DNA of 44,535 nucleotides from Gammaproteobacteria bacterium. GTDB taxonomy: Bacteria; Pseudomonadota; Gammaproteobacteria; Steroidobacterales; Steroidobacteraceae. Both the position numbers and the translations under genes were made by a program. The stretch is taken from positions 1-44,535 of the forward strand of contig JAABQQ010000066.1 of the NCBI GenBank assembly GCA_011391405.1. The letters are read 5' to 3'. Below the pieces are notes generated by a model, which saw nothing but the letters and a program-made list of their open reading frames with translations, was not told the origin of the DNA and did not search any database. This document shows, piece by piece, positions 16,501-24,370 of this stretch. Within the stretch, counting starts at the first letter, position 1, and each line of letters begins with the position of its first letter.

Positions 16501-18995
16501 GTCCCACCGAACTGGTCCTGCGCGATCCCCTCGGCGAGCGCGCGCTGTCGGCTGCGGATTTCCCCGTGAGTGTCGGCGGCCCCGGGCACACGATCGTGCT
16601 GCCGGGCGCGAGTGCGGGCACGCTCGCCTGGCTTGCGCTGCACGACGGCCAGTTGTTCCTGCAGCCGGCGGCAGGATGCGATCCCCCGCTCTGCAATGGC
16701 GCGCCCGTGGCGCGCCCGACGTGGTTGCACGAGGGCGACGTCATCGATGTGGCGCGCGGCAGGCTGCGTATCGGTGCGCGCGATGGCCGACGCGTCCTCG
16801 ACGTCGAGGATGGCAGCGGCGGTAACCTGACCGTTCCTCCTGCAGCGCCACTCGTCGACGTCGTCAGTGGCGGCGGTGACGACGGCGACGAACGCATCGA
16901 CGCCGTTGCGTTCCGTCGACCTGCGGCACAAGCCGTGTCCGCTCGACACATCGGGCCATGGCTGGTTGGCGGCTTGCTCGTTGCCGTGCTTGGATGGGCA
17001 ACGTGGTTTTTCGCGACCGGTCATGCCGTGAGGATCGATGTCGCCCCGGCCGACAGCGCGGTCCGGTTGCGCGGCGGACTCGTCTTGCCAGTGGGCGGGA
17101 TCCACTTCGCGCGTGCGGGCGAGTACGCCGTCGAGATCCAGCACAAGGGCTATGTGTCCCTGCGCGCGCCGATCAAGGTGACGGACGCACCGAATCAGTC
17201 GTTCCGTTACCAGCTCGCGAAGCTCCCTGGCATCCTGCAGGTGCAGACGCCGGTCGCTGCTCGCATCAGCGTGGCAGGCAAGGACGTCGGCTCTGCGCCC
17301 GGCGAGGTCCGGCTGCCGGCCGGGCGTCACGAGCTGCTGGTCACGGCGCCGCGGCACCTGCCGTTCAAGGCGACTGTGGACATCAGTGGCATGGAACAGC
17401 GGCAGTTGCTGACGGCGAAACTCGTCGCCGCGTGGGCCCCGGTCACGGTGCTCACCGAACCGACAGGCGCCACGGTGCTCGTCGACGGCACGGCGCGCGG
17501 CGCCACTCCGGCGACGCTCGAACTCGACGCGGGCACGCATCGCATCGAGCTGCGCCAGGCCGGATTCAAGCACTGGGTGACTGACGTGCAGGTGGTCGCG
17601 AACCAGCCGCAGACGCTGGGCCCGGTGCGGCTCGGTCTGCCCGACGGCACGCTGGTCGTGCGCACCGATCCGGTGGGCGCCAGCGTCAGCGTCGGTGGCG
17701 CATTCCGTGGTCGTTCGCCGGTCACGCTCGACGTGCGGCCGGACGTCGCGCTGGCGCTGGTGGCATCACGCGAGGGCTACGAACCCGGGACCACGCAGTT
17801 GACGGTCGGAGCGGGCGAGCGACGCGAAGTGCAGTTGTCGCTGAAGCCGATCCTCGGCGAAGTGACGGTGATGGCAGAGCCGACATCCGCCGAGGTGTTC
17901 GCCAACGGCCGTGCGGTTGGCAAGTCGGGACAAGCCATCAAGTTGCCGGCTGCCCGCACCGACATCGAAGTGCGCCTGGCAGGATTCCGCCCCTATCGAA
18001 CGGCAGTCACGCCGCGCCCCGGCCTGCCGCAGGTGCTGAACGTGCGGCTCGAAGCGGGGCAGGTCGCGACCGCTGCGCCGCCAGGTACGGTTGCCGTAGC
18101 GGCGGGCGGTGCAGCCGCCGCAGGCGCAGCGATTGGCGACGGCGCGACCGCCGCGGCGTCGAAATCCCTCACGCCGACGATCCGCACGAAGTCTGGTGCC
18201 GAGTTGGGACTGCTCGGGCCCGCGAGCTTTACGATGGGCAGTCCGCGCCGCGAATCCGGTCGCCGCGCCAATGAATCGCAGCGCGCGGTGGAACTGCGGC
18301 GGCGCTTCTACCTGGCGACGCGTACAGTCACCAACGGTGAATTCAAGCAGTTCCGCACCCAGCACCGTTCGGGTTTCGTCGGGCAGAACACGCTCGAGCT
18401 CGAACGCCAGCCCGTGGTCAACGTGACGTGGCAGGATGCGGCCGAGTACTGCAACTGGTTGAGCCTGCAGGACGGCTTGCCGCCGGTCTACCAGTCGCAG
18501 GGCGGCAAGCTGGTGCCCGTGCAGCCCGTCACGACGGGCTACCGGCTGCCCACCGAAAGCGAGTGGGAATGGGCGGCACGCGCGAATCGCGATGGTTCAC
18601 TGCGGAAATATCCATGGGGTGACGCGCTGCCGGTGCCGGCGGGCGCCGGCAACTTCGGCGACCGCCGGGCGCAGCCGCTGCTGCAGACAGTCCTCGCCGA
18701 CCTCGACGATGGCTACCCGGCCACGGCACCGACGGGCTCGTTCGCACCGAACCCGCTCGGGTTCTACGACCTGGGCGGCAACGTCGCGGAATGGACGACG
18801 GACCTCTACGCGGTGCAACCTGCGAGCAGCGCAGTGGCCGTCGATCCGCTGGCCGCCGCGCCAGGCAACATGCACGTCATCCGCGGCTCGAGCTGGCGTC
18901 ACGCCACCGTGACGGAACTGCGGGCTGCCTTCCGGGATTCAGGCAACGGCCGGCGTGACGACGTCGGCTTCAGGATCGCACGCTATGCCGAATAG
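16497..18995 (+). CDS. FHA-like / TM / PEGA-repeat / SUMF1 (FGE-fold) fusion protein
   Basis: 832 residues from TTG 16497, overlapping the kinase stop (TTGA) and preceded by GAGGAG. Residues 1-105 look like a degenerate FHA domain (VSVGGPGHTIVLPG ... LHEGDVIDVARGRLRIG). A membrane helix spans 153-172. About five PEGA-type beta repeats follow (about 178-520), with characteristic 'TVLTEPTGATVLVDGTARG', 'GFKHW' and 'GYEPG' turns. An Ala/Gly linker leads to a SUMF1/formylglycine-generating-enzyme-like domain (about 570-832): FTMGSPRRESG, YLATRTVTNGEF, RLPTESEWEWAAR, LGGNVAEWT, VIRGSSW. The paired cysteines used by true FGE are absent at the C-terminal site, so a binding rather than oxidising role is inferred. 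The bulk is predicted periplasmic. Confidence 0.88.
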   Translation: MSPTELVLRDPLGERALSAADFPVSVGGPGHTIVLPGASAGTLAWLALHDGQLFLQPAAGCDPPLCNGAPVARPTWLHEGDVIDVARGRLRIGARDGRRVLDVEDGSGGNLTVPPAAPLVDVVSGGGDDGDERIDAVAFRRPAAQAVSARHIGPWLVGGLLVAVLGWATWFFATGHAVRIDVAPADSAVRLRGGLVLPVGGIHFARAGEYAVEIQHKGYVSLRAPIKVTDAPNQSFRYQLAKLPGILQVQTPVAARISVAGKDVGSAPGEVRLPAGRHELLVTAPRHLPFKATVDISGMEQRQLLTAKLVAAWAPVTVLTEPTGATVLVDGTARGATPATLELDAGTHRIELRQAGFKHWVTDVQVVANQPQTLGPVRLGLPDGTLVVRTDPVGASVSVGGAFRGRSPVTLDVRPDVALALVASREGYEPGTTQLTVGAGERREVQLSLKPILGEVTVMAEPTSAEVFANGRAVGKSGQAIKLPAARTDIEVRLAGFRPYRTAVTPRPGLPQVLNVRLEAGQVATAAPPGTVAVAAGGAAAAGAAIGDGATAAASKSLTPTIRTKSGAELGLLGPASFTMGSPRRESGRRANESQRAVELRRRFYLATRTVTNGEFKQFRTQHRSGFVGQNTLELERQPVVNVTWQDAAEYCNWLSLQDGLPPVYQSQGGKLVPVQPVTTGYRLPTESEWEWAARANRDGSLRKYPWGDALPVPAGAGNFGDRRAQPLLQTVLADLDDGYPATAPTGSFAPNPLGFYDLGGNVAEWTTDLYAVQPASSAVAVDPLAAAPGNMHVIRGSSWRHATVTELRAAFRDSGNGRRDDVGFRIARYAE

Positions 18996-19296
18996 AAGAG
19001 AACGACGTTCCACTCCCGTGTCGCTGGCGCCGCTGATCGGCTTGTCGATCCTTGCGGCCGGCCTGGCGTTCGCGCAGCAGAACCTGCCGGCGTCGACACC
19101 TGCTCCGACTGAGCCAGCGGCAACGGAATCCGCTGCCGGCGCGCAAGCCGGTGGTGACGACAAGGCCGCAGCGGCAAAGACGGGTGACGAAGCGCCGGCC
19201 GCCAGGCCCGTTGCCGCGAAAGGTTCGCCGCAACATTTCGAGCCCACCGAAAAAGTCCGCCCCGACTTCGACGTCGCCTTTCCCGTCGACATCTGA
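18985..19296 (+). CDS. small exported Ala/Pro-rich protein
   Basis: 103 residues from ATG 18985, overlapping the previous gene by 11 bases. A hydrophobic segment (about 12-29, ending AFAQ) reads as a signal peptide or an N-terminal anchor. The remaining 70 residues are rich in Ala, Pro, Thr and charged residues and look disordered, ending in 'HFEPTEKVRPDFDVAFPVDI'. No family is recognised. Its position between the PEGA/SUMF1 protein and the channel subunit suggests an accessory or assembly peptide of the complex. Confidence 0.68.
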   Translation: MPNRRERRSTPVSLAPLIGLSILAAGLAFAQQNLPASTPAPTEPAATESAAGAQAGGDDKAAAAKTGDEAPAARPVAAKGSPQHFEPTEKVRPDFDVAFPVDI

Positions 19297-19316
19297 CCCA
19301 CAGGCCCCAGCGCACC

Positions 19317-20114
19317 ATGAAGAAGTTCAAGACCAGCGAGTTCATGTTCGAGGTCTTTTCGCTGATCGTCATCGTGATCATCGTGCAGGGCTTCTACGCC
19401 ACCGTCGTGCGCCCGCAGGCAGCGGCGGTTGCCGCCAGCGACGCGGCGCAGATGGCAAAGGACCCGAGCTTCGCTCCGGCGCGCAACTTCTACGTCATCA
19501 TCAAGGACTACGAGCAGGAGGTGTGCTTCATGCTCGCGCTCTGGTCCGTGGCGATCATGGGGTACAAGGGATTCTCGCTGCGGCGCGGCCAGCGACTGCT
19601 CGGCGCGGACCTGCTGCGGCTGCCGGAAGGCATGAAGATCCTGCCCGAGGATTCGCGCGACTACGCGCGGCAGGTCGAGGCCCTGCCCGACGACATGCGC
19701 GGCGAACTGCTGCCGCGCGCGCTGATGAGCGGCCTGCACCGGTTCGGCGCCACGCGCAACATCCAGGACGTTTCGTCGGCAATCCACGACACGTGCGAAC
19801 TCGAGTTCGGCCGGCTCGACGCGGAACTCGCGATGGTGCGTTACGTCGCGTGGGCGATCCCCGCCATCGGCTTCATCGGTACAGTGCGCGGCATCGGTGA
19901 AGCGTTGCAGCAGGCGCACAAGGCGGTCGAAGGCGACGTGTCGGGCGTGGTCGCCGGCCTCGGCATCGCCTTCAACTCGACGCTCGTGGCGTTGGGCCTG
20001 AGCATTTTCGTGATGTTCATGCTGCACCAGATCCAGTTGCGCCAGGAGCGCGCGGTGCTCGACACCGAGGCGTTCCTCGACGAAAACGTCGTGCGCCAGA
20101 TGATGGTGCGATAA
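19317..20114 (+). CDS. MotA/TolQ/ExbB-family proton-channel subunit
   Basis: 265 residues with four membrane helices at about 10-30, 67-84, 172-192 and 206-236, and a cytoplasmic loop between helices 2 and 3, the ExbB/TolQ/MotA plan. Helix 3 carries IPAIGFIGTVRGIGEAL, matching the conserved GLFGTVWGI region with channel Thr (T189). Helix 4 carries GVVAGLGIAFNSTLVALGLS with T222. In the family these pentamers conduct H+ or Na+ and rotate around an inner dimer of ExbD/MotB subunits. The matching inner subunits here appear to be the two vWA proteins encoded downstream. No tolR, tolA, exbD or motB is present in this operon. Confidence 0.92.
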   Translation: MKKFKTSEFMFEVFSLIVIVIIVQGFYATVVRPQAAAVAASDAAQMAKDPSFAPARNFYVIIKDYEQEVCFMLALWSVAIMGYKGFSLRRGQRLLGADLLRLPEGMKILPEDSRDYARQVEALPDDMRGELLPRALMSGLHRFGATRNIQDVSSAIHDTCELEFGRLDAELAMVRYVAWAIPAIGFIGTVRGIGEALQQAHKAVEGDVSGVVAGLGIAFNSTLVALGLSIFVMFMLHQIQLRQERAVLDTEAFLDENVVRQMMVR

Positions 20115-20125
20115 GCGGCCGCGCC

Positions 20126-21538
20126 ATGAGCCTGCTCGCGGTCGAACTGAATGACGCCGGACTGCTGCTCGTGCGAACGGGCGACGACGGCGTCCCCGTG
20201 CTTGCCGGCGAAGAAAGTCCAGGACTCGCGGTGCTGCACGAAGGCCGCGTCCACGTGGGTGGCGACGCCGTGCGACGCTACCGCATCGCGCCGCTGCATG
20301 CGCAGAACCGGTTCTGGCAGGCGCTCAGCCTGGACGCGTTGCCGTGGTCGGCCCGCGGTATCGCGACGGCGGCCGATCTTGCGCACGCGCACCTGTCTGC
20401 CCTGCTCACGACTGAAGCGCGACACGGCGCGGAAGAGCTGTTGCTGGCGGTGCCTCCCGGCTACACGCGGGAGCAACTCGGCCTGCTCGTCGGCGTCGCC
20501 AACGAGTGCGGCGTGTCGGTGCGTGGCCTCGTGGATGCCGGGCTCGCCGCGGTCGCCACGGTCGCGCCGGCGCCCTGCCTGCTGCACCTGGACCTGCAAC
20601 TGCATCAAGCGTCGGCGACGCTGATCGAGGCGTCACGCGCCGAAGGCACGTTGCGCCGGACGCGCTACGAGTTGCTGCCCGGCGCCGGCATCCTTGCCTT
20701 GCGGCAGGTGATGGCCGAGAGCATCGCAACGGCGTTCGTGCGCGAGACGCGGTTCGATCCGTTGCACCAGGCGGCGTCCGAACAACGCCTGCACGACCTG
20801 TTGCCGTCCTGGCAGCAGGCACTCGCCACGGCCGACGAGATCGCAGCCGAGGTCGAGCTGGGCTCGACGACGCACCGCATTGCACTCACGCGCGCGCAGC
20901 TCGAAGCGGCCGTGGAGCGGTTGAGTGACGACATCCTGCGGCTGGTGCAGACCGCGCGCCCGCCGGGCACTGCCCTGCATCTCTGCTTCTCGCCCCGGGT
21001 GGCATCGATACCTGGCCTGGTCGCCCGGCTCGCTGCGTTGCGGGACTGTGTCGTCGTCGAACTGGCGCAGGGCGCGCCGGCGATCGGCGCATTGCGCGCA
21101 GCCGCAGCCATCGTCCGTCCCGCGGACGCGATCGCGCTGGTGCACCGATTGCCGCTGGCGGATGCCCAGGACTCGACGGCAACCGTCGAACCGGCGTCAT
21201 TTGCGGTGCCTGCCGCAACAGTGCCGACGCACGTGTTGTTCCGCGGGCGCGCCTGGCCGATCACAGCGGTGCCCCTGTCCCTGGGTTGGTTGGTGGGCGC
21301 CGCGCCGCGCGTCCTGACCCTGCCCGCCGGTATCGCCGGCGTGTCGCGTTCCCACTGCACGCTCGAGCTGCGTGACGGCCAGGCCTGTGTCGTCGATCAC
21401 AGCACCTATGGCACGTTCGTCAACGATGAGCGCATCGGCGGCCGGCTGGCGCTGCAGGTGGGTGACGTGCTGCGACTCGGCGCACCGGGCATTGCGCTGG
21501 AACTGATCCGGGTGCTGCAGGACCATGGCGCGGCGTAG
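20126..21538 (+). CDS. Hsp70/actin-like protein with C-terminal FHA domain
   Basis: 470 residues, no signal peptide, cytoplasmic. Residues 1-350 have the look of an actin/Hsp70-type fold: start strand SLLAVELNDAGLLLVRTGD, 'ELLLAVPPGYTREQLGLL', 'GVSVRGLVDAGLAAVATV', 'LLHLDLQLHQASATLIE', and 'LHLCFSPRVASIPGLVARL'. The phosphate loops are less conserved than in DnaK, so ATPase activity is uncertain. Residues about 370-465 are a good FHA domain: GVSRSHCTLEL, DHSTYGTFVNDERIGG, LQVGDVLRLG, with the Ser-Arg-Ser-His and Thr-x-Gly-Thr-x-x-Asn phosphothreonine-binding signature. It may read phosphorylation by the operon's kinase. The first vWA gene begins 14 bases inside its 3' end. Confidence 0.82.
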   Translation: MSLLAVELNDAGLLLVRTGDDGVPVLAGEESPGLAVLHEGRVHVGGDAVRRYRIAPLHAQNRFWQALSLDALPWSARGIATAADLAHAHLSALLTTEARHGAEELLLAVPPGYTREQLGLLVGVANECGVSVRGLVDAGLAAVATVAPAPCLLHLDLQLHQASATLIEASRAEGTLRRTRYELLPGAGILALRQVMAESIATAFVRETRFDPLHQAASEQRLHDLLPSWQQALATADEIAAEVELGSTTHRIALTRAQLEAAVERLSDDILRLVQTARPPGTALHLCFSPRVASIPGLVARLAALRDCVVVELAQGAPAIGALRAAAAIVRPADAIALVHRLPLADAQDSTATVEPASFAVPAATVPTHVLFRGRAWPITAVPLSLGWLVGAAPRVLTLPAGIAGVSRSHCTLELRDGQACVVDHSTYGTFVNDERIGGRLALQVGDVLRLGAPGIALELIRVLQDHGAA

Positions 21539-22625
21539 AAAAAAGTTCGACATCTTCAGCATGTCCTTCCTGGACACGATCTGCTGCGCCTTCGGCGCGA
21601 TCGTGCTGCTGTACATGATCCTGAACGCGGCAGGCAACAAGGCGTTCAAGAACGAGACGTCCGAACTCCGCGCCGAAGTGGACAAGCTCGAGGAGGAGGT
21701 GCTGCAGGGTTTTGCCGACCTCGTCGTGCTGCGCAACAGCCTGAAAACGACGACGACCGAGGCTGTGCGCGCCGAAGGCCTGTCCGACCGCGTGCTGCAG
21801 GAAACCGCAAAAACCAGGGAGCAGCTCGCCGACGCGGACAAGACGACGATCTCGCGCCGCGAGGCGATCGAGCAGCTGAAGGCCGACTTGAAGCAGATCG
21901 ACGAGGAGAAGCGGCGGCTCGCCGCCGGTACGCCGGAGCCCGGCAAGCCGGGCAACCGGGTGAAGGGGTTCGTCGGCACCGGTGATCGTCAGTACCTGAG
22001 CGGCCTCAAGCTCGGCGGCGAGCGGATCGTCATCCTCGTCGACGTCTCGGCAAGCATGCTGGACGAAACGGTCGTCAACGTGATCCGGCTGCGCAACATG
22101 TCGGAAACGCGCCGGCTGATGTCGGTGAAATGGCGGCGCACCGTGGCCACGGTCGACTGGCTGATGACGCAGATTCCGCCAAAGTCGAAATTCCAGGTGC
22201 TTGCGTTCAACGTGAAGGCGTGGCCCGTGGTGCCCGGCAGCAACGGCCGCTGGCTCGACGGCAGCGACGCGCAGGCGCTGACCGACGTCGTCGTGAACCT
22301 GCGCCGCACGGTGCCCACGGATGGCACGAGTCTCGAGAATGCGTTCACGCTGATGAACTCGCTGAGTCCCGCGCCCGACAACGTTTTCATCATCACCGAC
22401 GGCTTGCCGACGCAAGGCGCCACGCCGCCGGCCATCCGCAAGACGATCGATGGCGATGGGCGCCTCAGGTTGTTCGAGCGCGCGCTCGGCAAGTATCCCA
22501 ACCGTGTGCCGGCCAACGTGATCCTGATGCCGATGGAAGGGGATCCGGCCGCACCCGGCGCGTTCTGGACGCTGGCCCGTCGCACCAACGGCTCGTTCCT
22601 GATGCCCGCCAGGGACTGGCCATGA
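21525..22625 (+). CDS. ExbD/MotB-like membrane-anchored vWA protein 1
   Basis: 366 residues. A basic N-terminus and a single membrane helix (about 11-34) contain FSMSFLDTICCAFGAI, with D17 placed like the proton-carrying Asp of ExbD (PFIDVMLVLL). A coiled coil follows (45-133), then a periplasmic von Willebrand A domain (about 165-362) with a full MIDAS: D173-x-S175-x-S177 (DVSASM), T268 (DGTSL) and D292 (TDGLP). The reading is an inner-ring subunit of the ExbB-like channel that carries a metal-dependent adhesion domain instead of a peptidoglycan-binding domain. Overlaps the FHA gene by 14 bases and the second vWA gene by ATGA. Confidence 0.9.
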   Translation: MARRRKKFDIFSMSFLDTICCAFGAIVLLYMILNAAGNKAFKNETSELRAEVDKLEEEVLQGFADLVVLRNSLKTTTTEAVRAEGLSDRVLQETAKTREQLADADKTTISRREAIEQLKADLKQIDEEKRRLAAGTPEPGKPGNRVKGFVGTGDRQYLSGLKLGGERIVILVDVSASMLDETVVNVIRLRNMSETRRLMSVKWRRTVATVDWLMTQIPPKSKFQVLAFNVKAWPVVPGSNGRWLDGSDAQALTDVVVNLRRTVPTDGTSLENAFTLMNSLSPAPDNVFIITDGLPTQGATPPAIRKTIDGDGRLRLFERALGKYPNRVPANVILMPMEGDPAAPGAFWTLARRTNGSFLMPARDWP

Positions 22626-23629
22626 ACCGGCGCCGCGCGCGCGATTTCGAAGTGTTCAGCATGTCGTTCCTCGACACGATCTGCTGCGCCTTCGGCGCCA
22701 TCATCCTGCTGTTCATGCTGAGCAAGTTCGGCGAGCCGAAGGCGCTCGAAAAGTCACGGCTGGATCTCGAGGGGCGCCTGCTGCAGCTGCAGGAAGAGCG
22801 CTACGACATTCGCGGCCAGACCGAAATCCTCAATCGCGATCTGACGCAGCGCGAGCAGCAGCTGTCGGTCGTGAAGCAGAAGCTCGCGCGCCTGCGCGGG
22901 GACTTGAGCGACGTGAAGGGCCAGTTCAAGGCGAGCGACCAGGACGCCGAGGTGGCGAACAAGCTGCAGGGCCAGCTGGTCTCGGCGCAGCAGGAACTCA
23001 CCGAGGAGATGAAGAAAGTACTCGGCGCGCAATACCGGCGCGCGCCGCAGGATGCCGTCGCCGGCCTGCCCGTCGACAGCGAGTACATCATTTTCATCAT
23101 CGACACCTCGGGTTCGATGGCCAACTACGCCTGGCCGCTGATGTTGCGCAAGATGCAGGAAGTGCTGGATGCCTACCCGCAGGTGAAGGGCTGGCAGGTC
23201 ATGAGCGACGAGGGCACGTACATGTTCCCGTCCTATCGCGGCCGCTGGCTGCCCGACACGCCCGCGCAGCGCAAGCTCGTGGTGGACCGGCTGCGCGACT
23301 GGTTCCCGTTCAGCAACTCGAGCCCGGTCGAGGGCATCGTCGAGGCGATCCGCACGTATTACAGCTCGGGCCGGCGCATCAGCCTGTACGTGCTCGGCGA
23401 CGAGTTCACCGGCACGTCGGTGGACTCGGTCGTGCGGGCGGTCGACCAGATCAATCGTGAAGACAAGACCGGGCAGCGCAGGGTGCGCATCCATGCGCTC
23501 GCGTTTCCGGTGCGTCCGGACGCGCCGCAGTTCACCAGCGTGCGTTTCGCGACACTGATGCGGGAACTCTGCGCGCGCAACGGCGGCACGTTCGTCGGAC
23601 TGAACGAGCCTGCCAGTTACCGGCGCTGA
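22622..23629 (+). CDS. ExbD/MotB-like membrane-anchored vWA protein 2
   Basis: 335 residues, paralogue of the preceding gene product. The membrane helix (12-34) contains the same sixteen residues FSMSFLDTICCAFGAI, with D18 as the candidate proton carrier. A longer Gln/Arg/Glu-rich coiled coil (42-135) leads to a vWA domain (about 152-330) with D161-x-S163-x-S165 (DTSGSM), a Ser-rich site (FSNSSPVEG) at the MIDAS Thr position, and D260 (LGDEF). Outside the helix, the two proteins differ strongly, suggesting a heterodimer with distinct partners rather than recent duplication only. Start ATG overlaps the previous stop. Confidence 0.9.
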   Translation: MNRRRARDFEVFSMSFLDTICCAFGAIILLFMLSKFGEPKALEKSRLDLEGRLLQLQEERYDIRGQTEILNRDLTQREQQLSVVKQKLARLRGDLSDVKGQFKASDQDAEVANKLQGQLVSAQQELTEEMKKVLGAQYRRAPQDAVAGLPVDSEYIIFIIDTSGSMANYAWPLMLRKMQEVLDAYPQVKGWQVMSDEGTYMFPSYRGRWLPDTPAQRKLVVDRLRDWFPFSNSSPVEGIVEAIRTYYSSGRRISLYVLGDEFTGTSVDSVVRAVDQINREDKTGQRRVRIHALAFPVRPDAPQFTSVRFATLMRELCARNGGTFVGLNEPASYRR

Positions 23630-23646
23630 GGTGTATCTTGGCGTGC

Positions 23647-24327
23647 ATGCCTGATTTGTTTACTTCGCACGCGCTGCGAATGCCATGCGCAGCGCTGCTC
23701 ATGACGCTGCTCGCTGCCTGCGCACCGACGAAGTTCGAAACCCAGTCGGACATCCCGCAGCCCCTGATCGAGAAGATTCCGGTCGTGATCGGCGTGCACC
23801 TGCCGCTCGAGTTCACCGACAAGGTGTACCAGGAAAAGCGCGAGGGTGGCGGAGGCGAATACAGCATCGGCCTCGGCAAGGCGCAGTCCGCAGGGTTCAT
23901 GCGGGTCCTGAACGCGATGTTCAATCGCGTGGTGCCCGTCGCTTCACCGCAGGACGCGGCGGCGACAGATCCGGAAATCCGCGGCGTGCTGGAACCTGTC
24001 CTCGATGACTACGCGTTCGTGACACCGGCCGACTCCGGCACGCCGACGTATGCCGCGAGCCTGCGTTACACGATTCGACTTTACTCCCCGCAGGGCGAGC
24101 TGGCGGAGAGCTGGACATTCACGGGGTATGGATCGCAACCAGCGAGCCAGTTCCCGGGCAAGGGTGCCGAGGCGCTGGCCGTGGCCACGCGGCTCGCGAT
24201 GCGCGACGCGGGTGCAAAGCTCGCCGCCGAATTCCGCGAGCAGGCGATCGCTCGCGGACTGCTGCCTGAGGTGCAACCGAGCAAGCCGCAAGAAGTGGAG
24301 CTGCCACCGCCTCCGCCGCGCAACTGA
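23647..24327 (+). CDS. lipoprotein, last gene of the envelope operon
   Basis: 226 residues from ATG 23647 (TTG 23638 and ATG 23680 are also possible). Lipobox LLAAC gives lipidated C25. The mature protein begins with 'TKFETQSDIPQPLIEKIPVVIGVHLP' and has repeated strand segments (YAASLRYTIRLYSPQGELAESWTFTGYG), then a helix rich in Ala and a Pro-rich tail (PPPPPR). This resembles short beta-rich outer-membrane lipoproteins, but no named family can be given with confidence. It ends 43 bases from the stop of the convergent TPR/TonB-C gene. Confidence 0.83.
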   Translation: MPDLFTSHALRMPCAALLMTLLAACAPTKFETQSDIPQPLIEKIPVVIGVHLPLEFTDKVYQEKREGGGGEYSIGLGKAQSAGFMRVLNAMFNRVVPVASPQDAAATDPEIRGVLEPVLDDYAFVTPADSGTPTYAASLRYTIRLYSPQGELAESWTFTGYGSQPASQFPGKGAEALAVATRLAMRDAGAKLAAEFREQAIARGLLPEVQPSKPQEVELPPPPPRN

Positions 24328-24370
24328 CGGACGGGGCGGCAGTCGCGGGGTGGTTGTTCGCGCGGGCAGG

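Noticed and set aside
16497..18995. Catalytic formylglycine-generating enzyme
   Set aside because: The C-terminal region lacks the paired Cys used for oxidation, and no sulfatase gene is nearby.
19317..23629. Zorya-type anti-phage system
   Set aside because: An ExbB/MotA-like protein with an anchored partner fits ZorA/ZorB in outline, but the partners have vWA rather than OmpA-like domains, and no helicase or nuclease effector (ZorC/D/E) is nearby.
21525..23629. MoxR/vWA AAA+ chaperone system
   Set aside because: No MoxR/RavA-type AAA+ ATPase gene is found in or beside the operon.
10787..24327. Type VI secretion post-translational control locus (kinase/FHA/TagF-like)
   Set aside because: No sheath, spike, baseplate or membrane-complex genes are present; only kinase and FHA themes are shared.
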